From the NCBI GenBank assembly GCA_945988915.1, contig CAMFTS010000064.1, forward strand, positions 1 to 5,851: DNA of 5,851 bases. The letters are read 5' to 3'. Positions 1 through 5,851 of this stretch are shown one piece after another. Under the pieces are notes generated by a model. That model ran no database searches. It was not told where the DNA came from and worked only from the letters and a program-made list of their open reading frames with translations. Every line of letters starts with the position of its first letter. Position 1 is the stretch's first letter. Origin of the DNA: an uncultured Clostridia bacterium (GTDB lineage: Bacteria; Bacillota; Clostridia; Oscillospirales; Acutalibacteraceae). The position numbers and the translations under genes were made by a program.

Positions 1-300
1 ATTGTACGCGGCGGTGCAGACGGAAGCTACGGCATTGATGTTGCCCGTCTTGCAGGCGTACCTGATGCTGTTGTCAATAGAGCAAAGGTAATTCTGAAAT
101 CTCTTGAGGATAATGACTCAAAGCCTTCTGTATATAAAGCAAAAACAGATACATATGAAAACGATATGCAGGTAAGCTTTGGCTCTTCAATAAACGATGA
201 AATTGCAAACGAATTAAAGACTCTTGATGTGAACACTTTGACACCTATTGAGGCTATGTCAAAGCTGTACGAGCTTTCAGCAAAAGCAAAACAGGGTTAA
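1..300 (+). CDS. mutS: DNA mismatch repair protein MutS, C-terminal fragment (5' end outside window)
   Basis: The open frame from base 1 to the TAA at 298-300 encodes the last 99 residues of MutS, the mismatch-recognition ATPase that recruits MutL. The fragment begins IVRGGADGSYGIDVARLAGV, which matches the conserved stretch after the MutS ATPase motifs (consensus roughly GaadrSyGi.vAklAGvP..vi.rA). It then has a variable linker and a helical C-terminal tail containing TPIEAMSKLYEL, typical of the MutS C-terminal dimer/tetramer region. A QVSFG sequence at bases 169-183 sits where many MutS proteins carry a beta-clamp-binding motif of the QLSLF type. The ATPase and mismatch-binding domains lie upstream of the window. 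mutL follows 26 bases later, the usual mutSL pairing. The identification is confident; the clamp motif is inference. Confidence 0.95.
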   Translation: MVRGGADGSYGIDVARLAGVPDAVVNRAKVILKSLEDNDSKPSVYKAKTDTYENDMQVSFGSSINDEIANELKTLDVNTLTPIEAMSKLYELSAKAKQG

Positions 301-326
301 AATTTTTTAAACGGAGGTGAGCAGCT

Positions 327-2222
327 ATGGGAAAAATTAATAAATTGCCTAAGAACATTTGGGAGCTTATAGCTGCCGGTGAGGTTGTAGAAAGACCTGC
401 TTCCGTTGTTAAGGAATTACTTGAAAATTCCATAGATGCCGGTTCTACCTCAATCACGGTTGAGATTATGTCGGGCGGTATCCGATATATCAGAATTACA
501 GATAACGGCTGCGGTATTGCCCGTGAGGATGTTCCGCTTGCGTTTGTCAGTCACGCAACAAGTAAAATTTCAAAAGCCGATGACCTTGACGCTATAAATA
601 CTCTCGGCTTCAGAGGTGAGGCTCTTTCAAGCGTTGCGGCTGTTTCAAAAACCGAAATAATAACAAAGACAAGAGAAGAAACTGTCGGTACAAGAATGGA
701 AATCTTCGGGGGAGAGCAAATCTCCCTTGATGACGCGGGTTGTCCTGACGGCACGACAATTATTATCAGAGAGCTTTTCTATAATACGCCGGCAAGAATG
801 AAATTCTTAAAATCTGACAAATCCGAAGGTATGGCGGTTGCAGGAATAGTTGATAAAATAGCTTTGTCACACCCTGAAATAAGTATCCGTTTTATTAAAG
901 ACGGTAAACAGGTTATATGCACTAACGGAAACGGTGACCTTAAGGATACGGTTTATGCTGTTTACGGAAAAGAATTTTCAGATGCTTTAATTCCCGTTGA
1001 ATATGAACTGAACGGAATTTTTGTAACCGGCTTTGTAACTAAACCTTTCTATTCAAGAGGCTCAAGTTCAATGCAGTTGTTCTTTGTGAATAATAGATTC
1101 ATTAAGAGCAAAACAGCTTCTGCCGCTTTAAATGAAGCATATAAAAACTCCATAATGGTAGGCAAATATCCTGCATGCGTCTTATTTCTGGAGGTCATTC
1201 CGGAGCTCGTTGATGTAAATGTGCATCCTGCAAAAACGGAAGTGCGTTTTTCAAATGAGAAAGCAATTTTTGATGCGGTATATTACTCTGCAAAAAGCGC
1301 AATAACCGCTGATGATACTCGTAAACAGGCAAGCTTTAAGCCAAAGAAGGAAATTGAGTTGCTTGCTCATTCAACTCCCGAAGTTAAGCAAACAAAGATT
1401 GATGAAATTATTGACGCTGTTCTGCCTGAAGAAGAGAAAAATGACATTGAGCCACGGATTAAAGAAATAACAGAAAATAAGCATGTTATTTATAAAGTTG
1501 AATCAACGGCTGATACGAATTATTCATTATATGACGATGAAATTGATTTATCCGTTAAAACAGTTTCCGCTCCGAAAGAGCCTGTTGTAACAGAAGAGCA
1601 TACGGATAATAAAGCTGAAAAATCAAACGAATTATCAATTCCTAAAGCAGAAGAAATCAGCTTCAAATATCTTGGCGAAGCTTTTAAAACTTATATTTTT
1701 GCAGAATATAACGGCAAGCTGGTTATAATAGACAAGCACGCCGCGCACGAACGAATGATTTATAACAAGCTCAAGAAAAACAACGGCGAAAACGGTTCGC
1801 AAATACTTTTAAAGCCCGTAAGCGTTGTGCTTTCAAGAGAAGAGTATGTTGCTGTTACCGATAATCTTAATGTGCTTAGTCAAGCAGGCTTTGAAATCGA
1901 AGATTTCGGCGATGGTGCTGTTTTGGTAAGAGCATGTCCGCTTAATCTCGAAAAAGAAGATTTATCAGCCCTGGTTACTGAAGTTGCTTCTCATCTTGTA
2001 AATAATAAAAAAGATATTTTGCCTGAGAAGCTTGATTGGCTTTATCATTCAATGGCTTGCCGCGCAGCAATAAAGGCCGGCAATAAGTCAACGGATTACG
2101 AGCTTATTCAGTTTACAAAACAGCTTTTGGCCGATGACAGCATTAGATATTGTCCTCACGGCAGACCTGTTCTTGTTGAACTTACAAAGTATGAAATTGA
2201 CAAGCAATTCGGGAGAGTATAG
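327..2222 (+). CDS. mutL: DNA mismatch repair protein MutL, endonuclease type
   Basis: MutL couples mismatch recognition by MutS to strand incision and removal. The 631-residue protein is full length. The N-terminal GHL ATPase domain shows ELLENSIDAG (31-39, with probable catalytic Glu30 and Mg-binding Asn34), DNGCGI (59-64), ATSKI (77-81), GFRGEAL (94-100), DGTT (141-144) and DVNVHPAKTEVRF (296-308, with Lys303). A charged, poorly conserved linker spans roughly 330-443. The C-terminal dimerisation and endonuclease domain starts near 444 and carries DKHAAHE (469-475), a beta-clamp-type QILLKP (492-497), ACRAAIKAG (577-585), CPHGRP (609-614) and terminal FGR (628-630). This marks it as the nicking MutL of bacteria that lack MutH. 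One departure is Asn480, where the DQHA(X)2E(X)4E motif has its last Glu. The ATG follows GGAGGTGA (313-320) by 6 bases, which supports the start. Confidence 0.97.
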   Translation: MGKINKLPKNIWELIAAGEVVERPASVVKELLENSIDAGSTSITVEIMSGGIRYIRITDNGCGIAREDVPLAFVSHATSKISKADDLDAINTLGFRGEALSSVAAVSKTEIITKTREETVGTRMEIFGGEQISLDDAGCPDGTTIIIRELFYNTPARMKFLKSDKSEGMAVAGIVDKIALSHPEISIRFIKDGKQVICTNGNGDLKDTVYAVYGKEFSDALIPVEYELNGIFVTGFVTKPFYSRGSSSMQLFFVNNRFIKSKTASAALNEAYKNSIMVGKYPACVLFLEVIPELVDVNVHPAKTEVRFSNEKAIFDAVYYSAKSAITADDTRKQASFKPKKEIELLAHSTPEVKQTKIDEIIDAVLPEEEKNDIEPRIKEITENKHVIYKVESTADTNYSLYDDEIDLSVKTVSAPKEPVVTEEHTDNKAEKSNELSIPKAEEISFKYLGEAFKTYIFAEYNGKLVIIDKHAAHERMIYNKLKKNNGENGSQILLKPVSVVLSREEYVAVTDNLNVLSQAGFEIEDFGDGAVLVRACPLNLEKEDLSALVTEVASHLVNNKKDILPEKLDWLYHSMACRAAIKAGNKSTDYELIQFTKQLLADDSIRYCPHGRPVLVELTKYEIDKQFGRV

Positions 2223-2224
2223 TT

Positions 2225-3160
2225 ATGGAAAAAATCCCGCTTTTGGTTATTGTAGGACCTACCGCTTCGGGTAAAACAGCACTTTCGGTTGAATGTGCCG
2301 TTGAGTTTGACGGCGAAATAGTTTCTGCCGATTCTATGCAGATTTATAAAGGAATGTCTGTTGCGACGGCTAAACCGACAATCGAAGAAATGAAAGGAAT
2401 CAAACATCATTTAATTGATTTCCTTGATTTTAACGAAAAATACAGTGTTGCTAATTATGTTGAAGATGCTTCAAAAGCGATTGAAAGCATTTACAGCAAC
2501 GGCAAACTGCCTGTTCTTGTCGGCGGAACAGGGCTTTATGTTGACAGCCTTGTAAATAACATTAAGTTTATTGAGGTTGAAACCGATTATTCCCTGCGAG
2601 AAGAATTAACCGAGAAACTTGAGAAAATCGGTGCTGAAAAGATGCTTGAAGAATTAACTGAATTTGATTCTGCAACTGCTGAAAAGCTTCACCCGAACAA
2701 TAAAAAAAGAATAATACGAGCTTTTGAGGTGTATAAGCTTACCGGAAAGACTATGTCTGAACTTGAGGCTGAATCAAAATCCGTTCCGTCACATTATAAT
2801 CCGATATTTATCGGTATTTCTTTCAGGAACAGAGAGAAGCTATATGAAAGAATCAATAAGCGTGTAGATGTTATGCTTGAAAACGGTTTGCTTGAAGAAG
2901 CAAAGGAATACTATAATCTTTCAAAAGATGTCACTTCTTCTCAGGCAATAGGATATAAAGAATTAAAGCCGTATTTTGACGGAGAAATCAGTCTTGAAAC
3001 TGCTGTTGAAAATCTTAAATTAAGCACAAGACATTATGCAAAACGGCAGCTTACATGGTTTAATAAAAACAGAAGGATAGAATGGTTCTATTTTGATGAG
3101 TATTCGTCTGCAGAAGAATTCTGTCAGGCTGTGAAAGATTATGTGAAGAAGGTGTTATAA
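2225..3160 (+). CDS. miaA: tRNA dimethylallyltransferase MiaA
   Basis: MiaA transfers a dimethylallyl group from DMAPP to N6 of A37 next to the anticodon in tRNAs reading UNN codons, giving i6A, in the cytoplasm. The 311 residues are normal for the family. Visible motifs are the P-loop GPTASGKT (11-18), SADSMQIYKGM (34-44, with probable catalytic Asp36), TAKPT, HHLID (61-65), GGTGLY (100-105), HPNNKKRIIRA (156-166), SSQAIGYKEL (238-247) and TRHYAKRQLTWF (268-279). All key motifs are intact. The start ATG lies 2 bases after the mutL stop, with GGGAGAG at 2211-2217 as ribosome binding site, so it is probably cotranscribed and translationally coupled with mutL. miaA next to mutL is a common arrangement in both Bacillota and Proteobacteria. 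I see nothing unusual in the protein. Confidence 0.97.
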   Translation: MEKIPLLVIVGPTASGKTALSVECAVEFDGEIVSADSMQIYKGMSVATAKPTIEEMKGIKHHLIDFLDFNEKYSVANYVEDASKAIESIYSNGKLPVLVGGTGLYVDSLVNNIKFIEVETDYSLREELTEKLEKIGAEKMLEELTEFDSATAEKLHPNNKKRIIRAFEVYKLTGKTMSELEAESKSVPSHYNPIFIGISFRNREKLYERINKRVDVMLENGLLEEAKEYYNLSKDVTSSQAIGYKELKPYFDGEISLETAVENLKLSTRHYAKRQLTWFNKNRRIEWFYFDEYSSAEEFCQAVKDYVKKVL

Positions 3161-4419
3161 TGGCAGATACTAAGAAAAAAGACAATATCATTAAATTCAA
3201 AGACAATAAAAAGTATTTAAACCTTCTTTATATTGTAATAGCGATATTTATATGTGTGTACTTTTTGTTTTTGGTTTTTAAAATAAACTATGAACCTGTA
3301 AAAACGCAAATCGCATTGAAGAAGAATGTTTCTGCAACTGCATTAACTAACGCTTTTATTGTTCGTGATGAGTATCCTATTGAAGCTTCTGTTTCAGGTA
3401 CATTGGTACCTCTGGTTGAGGACGGAAAAAGAGTTGCGTCAGGGGACAATGTAGCAGTTGTTTTCACGAATGATGAATCAGCAAAAGTATATAATGAAAT
3501 TCAAAGTATAAAAAAAGAAATCGATTACTACTCTTCTTTACAGAATAAGGTCGGTATTCAAACTTCAGATATCACACCTCTTGACGAAAGAATATATTCC
3601 GCGTGTGAGGATTATGTTGTTGCAATTAACAAAGGTGATGTCAGCAGCTACGGAAAATATGAGGAAAAAATCAGAAATGCTATTACATCACGACAGCTTT
3701 CAACAGGTACATTGATTGATCCGAGTGAAAAGCTTGACGCGCTTAAAGCTAAGCTTGTTCTGCTTGAAAATCAAAAAGTCGGCTATAAGACTATAACTGC
3801 TCCGCATCCGGGCTATTATATCAGTCTTGCAGACGGTTATGAAGATACTGTCAACTATAATGATGTCTTAACCTTAAGCACAGCTCAAATAGGTGAGTTG
3901 TTAAACAGTGAGCCTGATAAGACTAATATCGATTCTTATATGGGCAAGCTGTTTGACGGATTTAATTGGTATATTCTTTGTGTTATTGACTATGAAGACG
4001 CTGTCAAGCTTAAAATAGGAAACAGTGCAAAAATTGAATTTACAATGACTACGGCTGAGCCTTTAAAAGCTAAGGTTGCTTTGATAGGCGATAATGTTGA
4101 CGGAAAAACCGCTGTTGTTTTTAAATCCAATCTTATGAATACTGAGTATTCGGCTTTGCGTAAGGAACAGATAAAAATTACTTTTGCCGACTACGAAGGA
4201 CTGCAAATTGACAATAAAGCCATTCGTGAACAAGACGGTCAAAAAGGTGTGTTTGTTCTCAGCGGTAGTATTGTCGAGTTTAAAAAAATCAACATAATTT
4301 ATTCCGATTCTGAAATTTCAATTTGCAATAATCCCGACAATGAGTCAGGTTTTATAGAGCTTTACGACGAAGTTATAGTGGAGGGTAATGATTTATATGA
4401 CGGAAAAATCATGGATTGA
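3160..4419 (+). CDS. HlyD-like membrane-anchored adaptor protein, role unknown
   Basis: The 419-residue protein has a lysine-rich cytoplasmic N-terminus (1-18), one hydrophobic membrane segment (about 20-42) and a large extracytoplasmic part. After the membrane, AFIVRDE (65-71) and a half-motif with SGTL and DGKRVASGD (about 74-102) resemble the first half of the lipoyl/barrel-sandwich domain of HlyD-type adaptors. A mostly helical stretch (about 105-207, including KLDALKAKLVLLENQ) would form the hairpin. TITAPHPGYYI (211-221) fits the second half, and 229-419 is likely a beta-rich C-terminal domain. No signal peptidase site or lipobox is seen, so it is probably a single-pass membrane protein. 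The ATG shares one base with the miaA stop (TAATG) after AAGGTG at 3149-3154, suggesting coupled translation. HlyD adaptors usually work with exporters, but none is adjacent. Its position before yggS, sepF and divIVA suggests an envelope or division role; that is inference. Confidence 0.8.
   Translation: MADTKKKDNIIKFKDNKKYLNLLYIVIAIFICVYFLFLVFKINYEPVKTQIALKKNVSATALTNAFIVRDEYPIEASVSGTLVPLVEDGKRVASGDNVAVVFTNDESAKVYNEIQSIKKEIDYYSSLQNKVGIQTSDITPLDERIYSACEDYVVAINKGDVSSYGKYEEKIRNAITSRQLSTGTLIDPSEKLDALKAKLVLLENQKVGYKTITAPHPGYYISLADGYEDTVNYNDVLTLSTAQIGELLNSEPDKTNIDSYMGKLFDGFNWYILCVIDYEDAVKLKIGNSAKIEFTMTTAEPLKAKVALIGDNVDGKTAVVFKSNLMNTEYSALRKEQIKITFADYEGLQIDNKAIREQDGQKGVFVLSGSIVEFKKINIIYSDSEISICNNPDNESGFIELYDEVIVEGNDLYDGKIMD
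4380..4385 (+). promoter_or_regulatory. Ribosome binding site deciding the yggS start
   Basis: GGAGGG lies inside the end of the HlyD-like gene. An ATG at 4388 is only 2 bases away, too close for normal initiation. The in-frame ATG at 4397 is 11 bases away, long but workable. This favours 4397 as the start. Confidence 0.6.
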
Positions 4420-5122
4420 CGAAAAGTTTTCTGATATTGAGTACAATTTAAAAACCATTAACGAAGAAATTGCCGAAGCTGCAATCAAAAGCGGCAGAAA
4501 ACCGGAAGATATCGATTTTATGGCAGTAACAAAGACTGTTGATGAAATGTTTATTAACCATGCTCTTGACTGCGGTATAAATCTTATCGGTGAAAATAAA
4601 GTTCAGGAAATGCTGAGGAAAAAGCCTAATTTAAACCTTGACGGCAAAAAGAAAAACTTAATAGGTCACTTGCAGACAAATAAAGCTTCTCAAATTGTTG
4701 GAGAAGTTGATATGATTGAATCTGTTGACTCCTTAAAAGTTGCAAAAGAAATCGGCAAACAATCTGTTAAAAAAGATTTAATTACCGATATTTTGCTCGA
4801 GGTGAATATCGGCAGAGAGGAATCAAAGACAGGCTTTATGCCGGAACTTGTTGAAGAAAACCTTTGTGAAATTGCCGAAATTCCCGGAATTCGTGTTTGC
4901 GGATTAATGGCAATTCCTCCTATTTGCAACGAAAACACAAAACTTTGTGAATTTTTTGAAAAAATGTACAATATGTATGTTGACATTGAGTCAAAAAAAA
5001 TAGATAATGTATATATGAATATTTTGTCGATGGGTATGTCCGGAGATTATGTTCCGGCAATACTCTGCGGTTCAAATCATGTAAGAATCGGTTCAAAAAT
5101 ATTTGGGCCCAGAATATATTAA
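4397..5122 (+). CDS. yggS: YggS/YlmE-family pyridoxal phosphate homeostasis protein
   Basis: This family (YggS, YlmE, human PLPBP) binds PLP on a single TIM-barrel domain related to alanine racemase and helps balance free PLP and linked amino acid pools; no enzymatic reaction is established. From the ATG at 4397 the product is 241 residues, a typical length. Conserved features are MAVTKT with the PLP Schiff-base Lys46, GENKVQE (65-71), IGHLQTNK (89-96), EVNIGREESKTGF, GLMAIPP (169-175), LSMGMSGD (210-217) and GSNHVRIGSKIFGPR (225-239). The usual Thr of the GST-VRIG segment is Asn227 here, a small change near the phosphate site. The gene overlaps the HlyD-like gene by 23 bases (31 if the ATG at 4388 is used). 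Placement just before sepF matches ylmE-ylmF(sepF) of Bacillus, a conserved link between this protein and division genes. Confidence 0.93.
   Translation: MTEKSWIDEKFSDIEYNLKTINEEIAEAAIKSGRKPEDIDFMAVTKTVDEMFINHALDCGINLIGENKVQEMLRKKPNLNLDGKKKNLIGHLQTNKASQIVGEVDMIESVDSLKVAKEIGKQSVKKDLITDILLEVNIGREESKTGFMPELVEENLCEIAEIPGIRVCGLMAIPPICNENTKLCEFFEKMYNMYVDIESKKIDNVYMNILSMGMSGDYVPAILCGSNHVRIGSKIFGPRIY
4980..5008 (+). promoter_or_regulatory. Candidate sigma-A-type promoter within yggS, upstream of sepF
   Basis: A perfect -35 hexamer TTGACA (4980-4985) is followed by a 17-base spacer containing a run of eight A and then GATAAT (5003-5008), five of six matches to TATAAT. Transcription would begin near 5015, giving sepF a leader of about 125 bases. 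It lies in coding sequence and the genome is AT-rich, so chance is possible, but I found no other such match of this quality among the + strand TTGACA-like sites I checked by eye. Confidence 0.4.
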
Positions 5123-5124
5123 TC

Positions 5125-5130
5125 AGGAGG
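5125..5130 (+). promoter_or_regulatory. Ribosome binding site deciding the sepF start
   Basis: A consensus AGGAGG sits 8 bases before the ATG at 5139. It excludes the earlier in-frame ATG at 5103, which lies within yggS, has no comparable site and would add 12 residues that precede the expected SepF membrane helix. Confidence 0.85.
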
Positions 5131-5138
5131 AATTTATT

Positions 5139-5621
5139 ATGAGTTTAAAAGACAAATTAAGTAACATTCTTAAAGTTTCGGAAGATGAATATTACGATAT
5201 GCCGGAAAATGATGAATTTGAAGAATTTGAAGACGAAGATGATGACGATTTTATTGAACAGCCTGCTCCTCGTTTTTCTGCAAAATCATTCCGTGAACCA
5301 AAGGCTGAACAGAATAAAGTAGTCAGTATAAATACAAGTGCAAAACTTCAGGTTGTACTCACAAAACCGAAGTCAATGGAAGAGGCTCGAGGCGTAGCAG
5401 ACAGCCTTAATCAGAAGAAAACAGTTGTTTTAAATCTTGAAGCTGTTAACGGTGAAACAGCAAGAAGAGTTTTAGACTTCTTAAGCGGTGTTACCTATGC
5501 TAACAGAGCAACAATGCGTCAGGTTGCAAGCGATACCTTTATAATTACGCCTTATAATGTTGATGTTAACGGCGATTTGTTAAGTGAGCTCGGCAACAAC
5601 GGTCTTGTTTTTGATAAATAA
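5139..5621 (+). CDS. sepF: Cell division protein SepF
   Basis: SepF is a cytoplasmic, membrane-bound anchor for FtsZ that assembles at the division site in Gram-positive bacteria. The 160-residue product starts MSLKDKLSNILK, a short amphipathic membrane-targeting helix very like that of Bacillus SepF. A disordered, strongly acidic linker follows (11 of the 13 residues at 25-37 are Asp or Glu), with a Pro/Ala/basic part to about 60. The folded SepF domain (about 69-146) has KLQVVLTKPKSMEEA, KKTVVLNLE, RRVLDFLSGVTYA with the conserved dimer-interface Gly117, and DTFIITPYNVDV. Length and domain order are normal. The start at 5139 is chosen because of the AGGAGG 8 bases upstream and the N-terminal helix. 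It lies 16 bases after yggS and 27 before the divIVA-like gene, the order seen in the division clusters of many Bacillota. Confidence 0.95.
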   Translation: MSLKDKLSNILKVSEDEYYDMPENDEFEEFEDEDDDDFIEQPAPRFSAKSFREPKAEQNKVVSINTSAKLQVVLTKPKSMEEARGVADSLNQKKTVVLNLEAVNGETARRVLDFLSGVTYANRATMRQVASDTFIITPYNVDVNGDLLSELGNNGLVFDK

Positions 5622-5648
5622 TTATTTGTACGATAGGGGAATAATATA

Positions 5649-5851
5649 ATGCTTACTCCGGACATAATTAAGTCTAAATCTTTTCAGACTACTGCAATAG
5701 GTTCATACAGATCTGAAGATGTTGATAATTTCTTTGAAGAGATTTCTGTTTCTTATGAACAGCTCTTCAGAGAAAACGGTTCATTGATTAAAAAACTCAG
5801 CTTACTTGCAAATAAAGTTGAGGAATACAAAAAGGATGAAGACAGTCTTCG
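5649..5851 (+). CDS. divIVA: DivIVA-domain protein, N-terminal fragment (3' end outside window)
   Basis: The frame opens at ATG 5649, 9 bases after AGGGGA's first G-run (AGGGGA 5635-5640, 8-base spacing), and stays open for 67 codons to the window end. The start MLTPDIIKSKSF, then GSYRSEDVDNFFEEI and a heptad-like helix SYEQLFRENGSLIKKLSLL match the N-terminal lipid-binding domain and first coiled coil of DivIVA/GpsB-type proteins, which recognise curved membrane at septa and poles and recruit division or wall-synthesis partners. The membrane-inserting loop differs from the classical F-R-G-Y: this protein reads TTAIGSY (14-20). Position directly after sepF supports DivIVA. The full length, the C-terminal coiled coil and any extra domain cannot be seen, so a GpsB-like or specialised paralogue is not excluded. 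Confidence 0.88.
   Translation, partial: MLTPDIIKSKSFQTTAIGSYRSEDVDNFFEEISVSYEQLFRENGSLIKKLSLLANKVEEYKKDEDSL

Noticed and set aside
238..243. TTGACA near the end of mutS as a mutL promoter
   Set aside because: No -10-like hexamer occurs 16-18 bases downstream; mutL is better explained by readthrough from mutS.
2197..2223. TTGACA followed by TATAGT as a possible promoter before miaA
   Set aside because: The spacer is only 15 bases and the start of transcription would fall within the miaA coding sequence, leaving no usable ribosome binding site.
4690..4986. 98-codon open frame on the - strand within yggS
   Set aside because: It is fully antisense to a well-conserved gene and its predicted product has no recognisable family features; the same holds for the other - strand frames inside mutS, mutL and miaA.
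5105..5110. GGGCCC palindrome at the end of yggS
   Set aside because: It is a 6-base palindrome within the conserved FGPR codons, with no stem-loop or U-tract, so not a terminator or site of note.
5103..5138. Upstream in-frame start for SepF adding 12 residues
   Set aside because: It lies inside yggS without a good ribosome binding site, while the ATG at 5139 has AGGAGG at 8 bases and begins the expected membrane helix.
5645..5650. TATAAT just before the DivIVA-like gene
   Set aside because: It overlaps the start codon and has no -35 element at a suitable distance; it is a by-product of AT-rich sequence around the ATG.

Overview
The window looks like core chromosome from an AT-rich Gram-positive bacterium of the class Clostridia, most likely an Oscillospirales/Ruminococcus-type lineage. 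The evidence is the Bacillota-type division proteins SepF and DivIVA, strong GGAGG-type ribosome binding sites, an endonuclease-type MutL, and a gene order (mutS-mutL-miaA-HlyD-like-yggS-sepF-divIVA) that I recall from that group. No database search was possible, so the taxonomic placement is inference.

All genes lie on the + strand and are tightly packed. Bases 1-300 hold the last 99 codons of mutS. After 26 bases comes complete mutL (327-2222), then miaA (2225-3160, 2-base gap). Next is a membrane-anchored HlyD-like adaptor protein (3160-4419, 1-base overlap with miaA) and a PLP-binding YggS/YlmE protein (best start 4397, overlapping the previous gene by 23 bases). The window ends with sepF (best start 5139) and the first 67 codons of a DivIVA-domain gene (from 5649, running off the end). 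No gap exceeds 30 bases. I saw no terminator, RNA gene, mobile element, repeat array or CRISPR.

Functionally the window joins two modules. The first is DNA and RNA fidelity: MutS and MutL for mismatch repair, MiaA for tRNA A37 prenylation. The second is division and envelope: the HlyD-like protein, YggS, SepF and DivIVA, resembling the ylm/divIVA region downstream of ftsZ in Bacillus. The short gaps and overlaps suggest a single transcript with translational coupling. A good sigma-A-like promoter inside yggS (4980-5008) may give sepF-divIVA separate transcription.

The window holds no obviously new defence or mobile system. The least understood part is the HlyD-like protein, which sits among division genes without an adjacent transporter in view. 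Smaller points of interest are substitutions in the MutL endonuclease motif and in the DivIVA membrane-binding loop.
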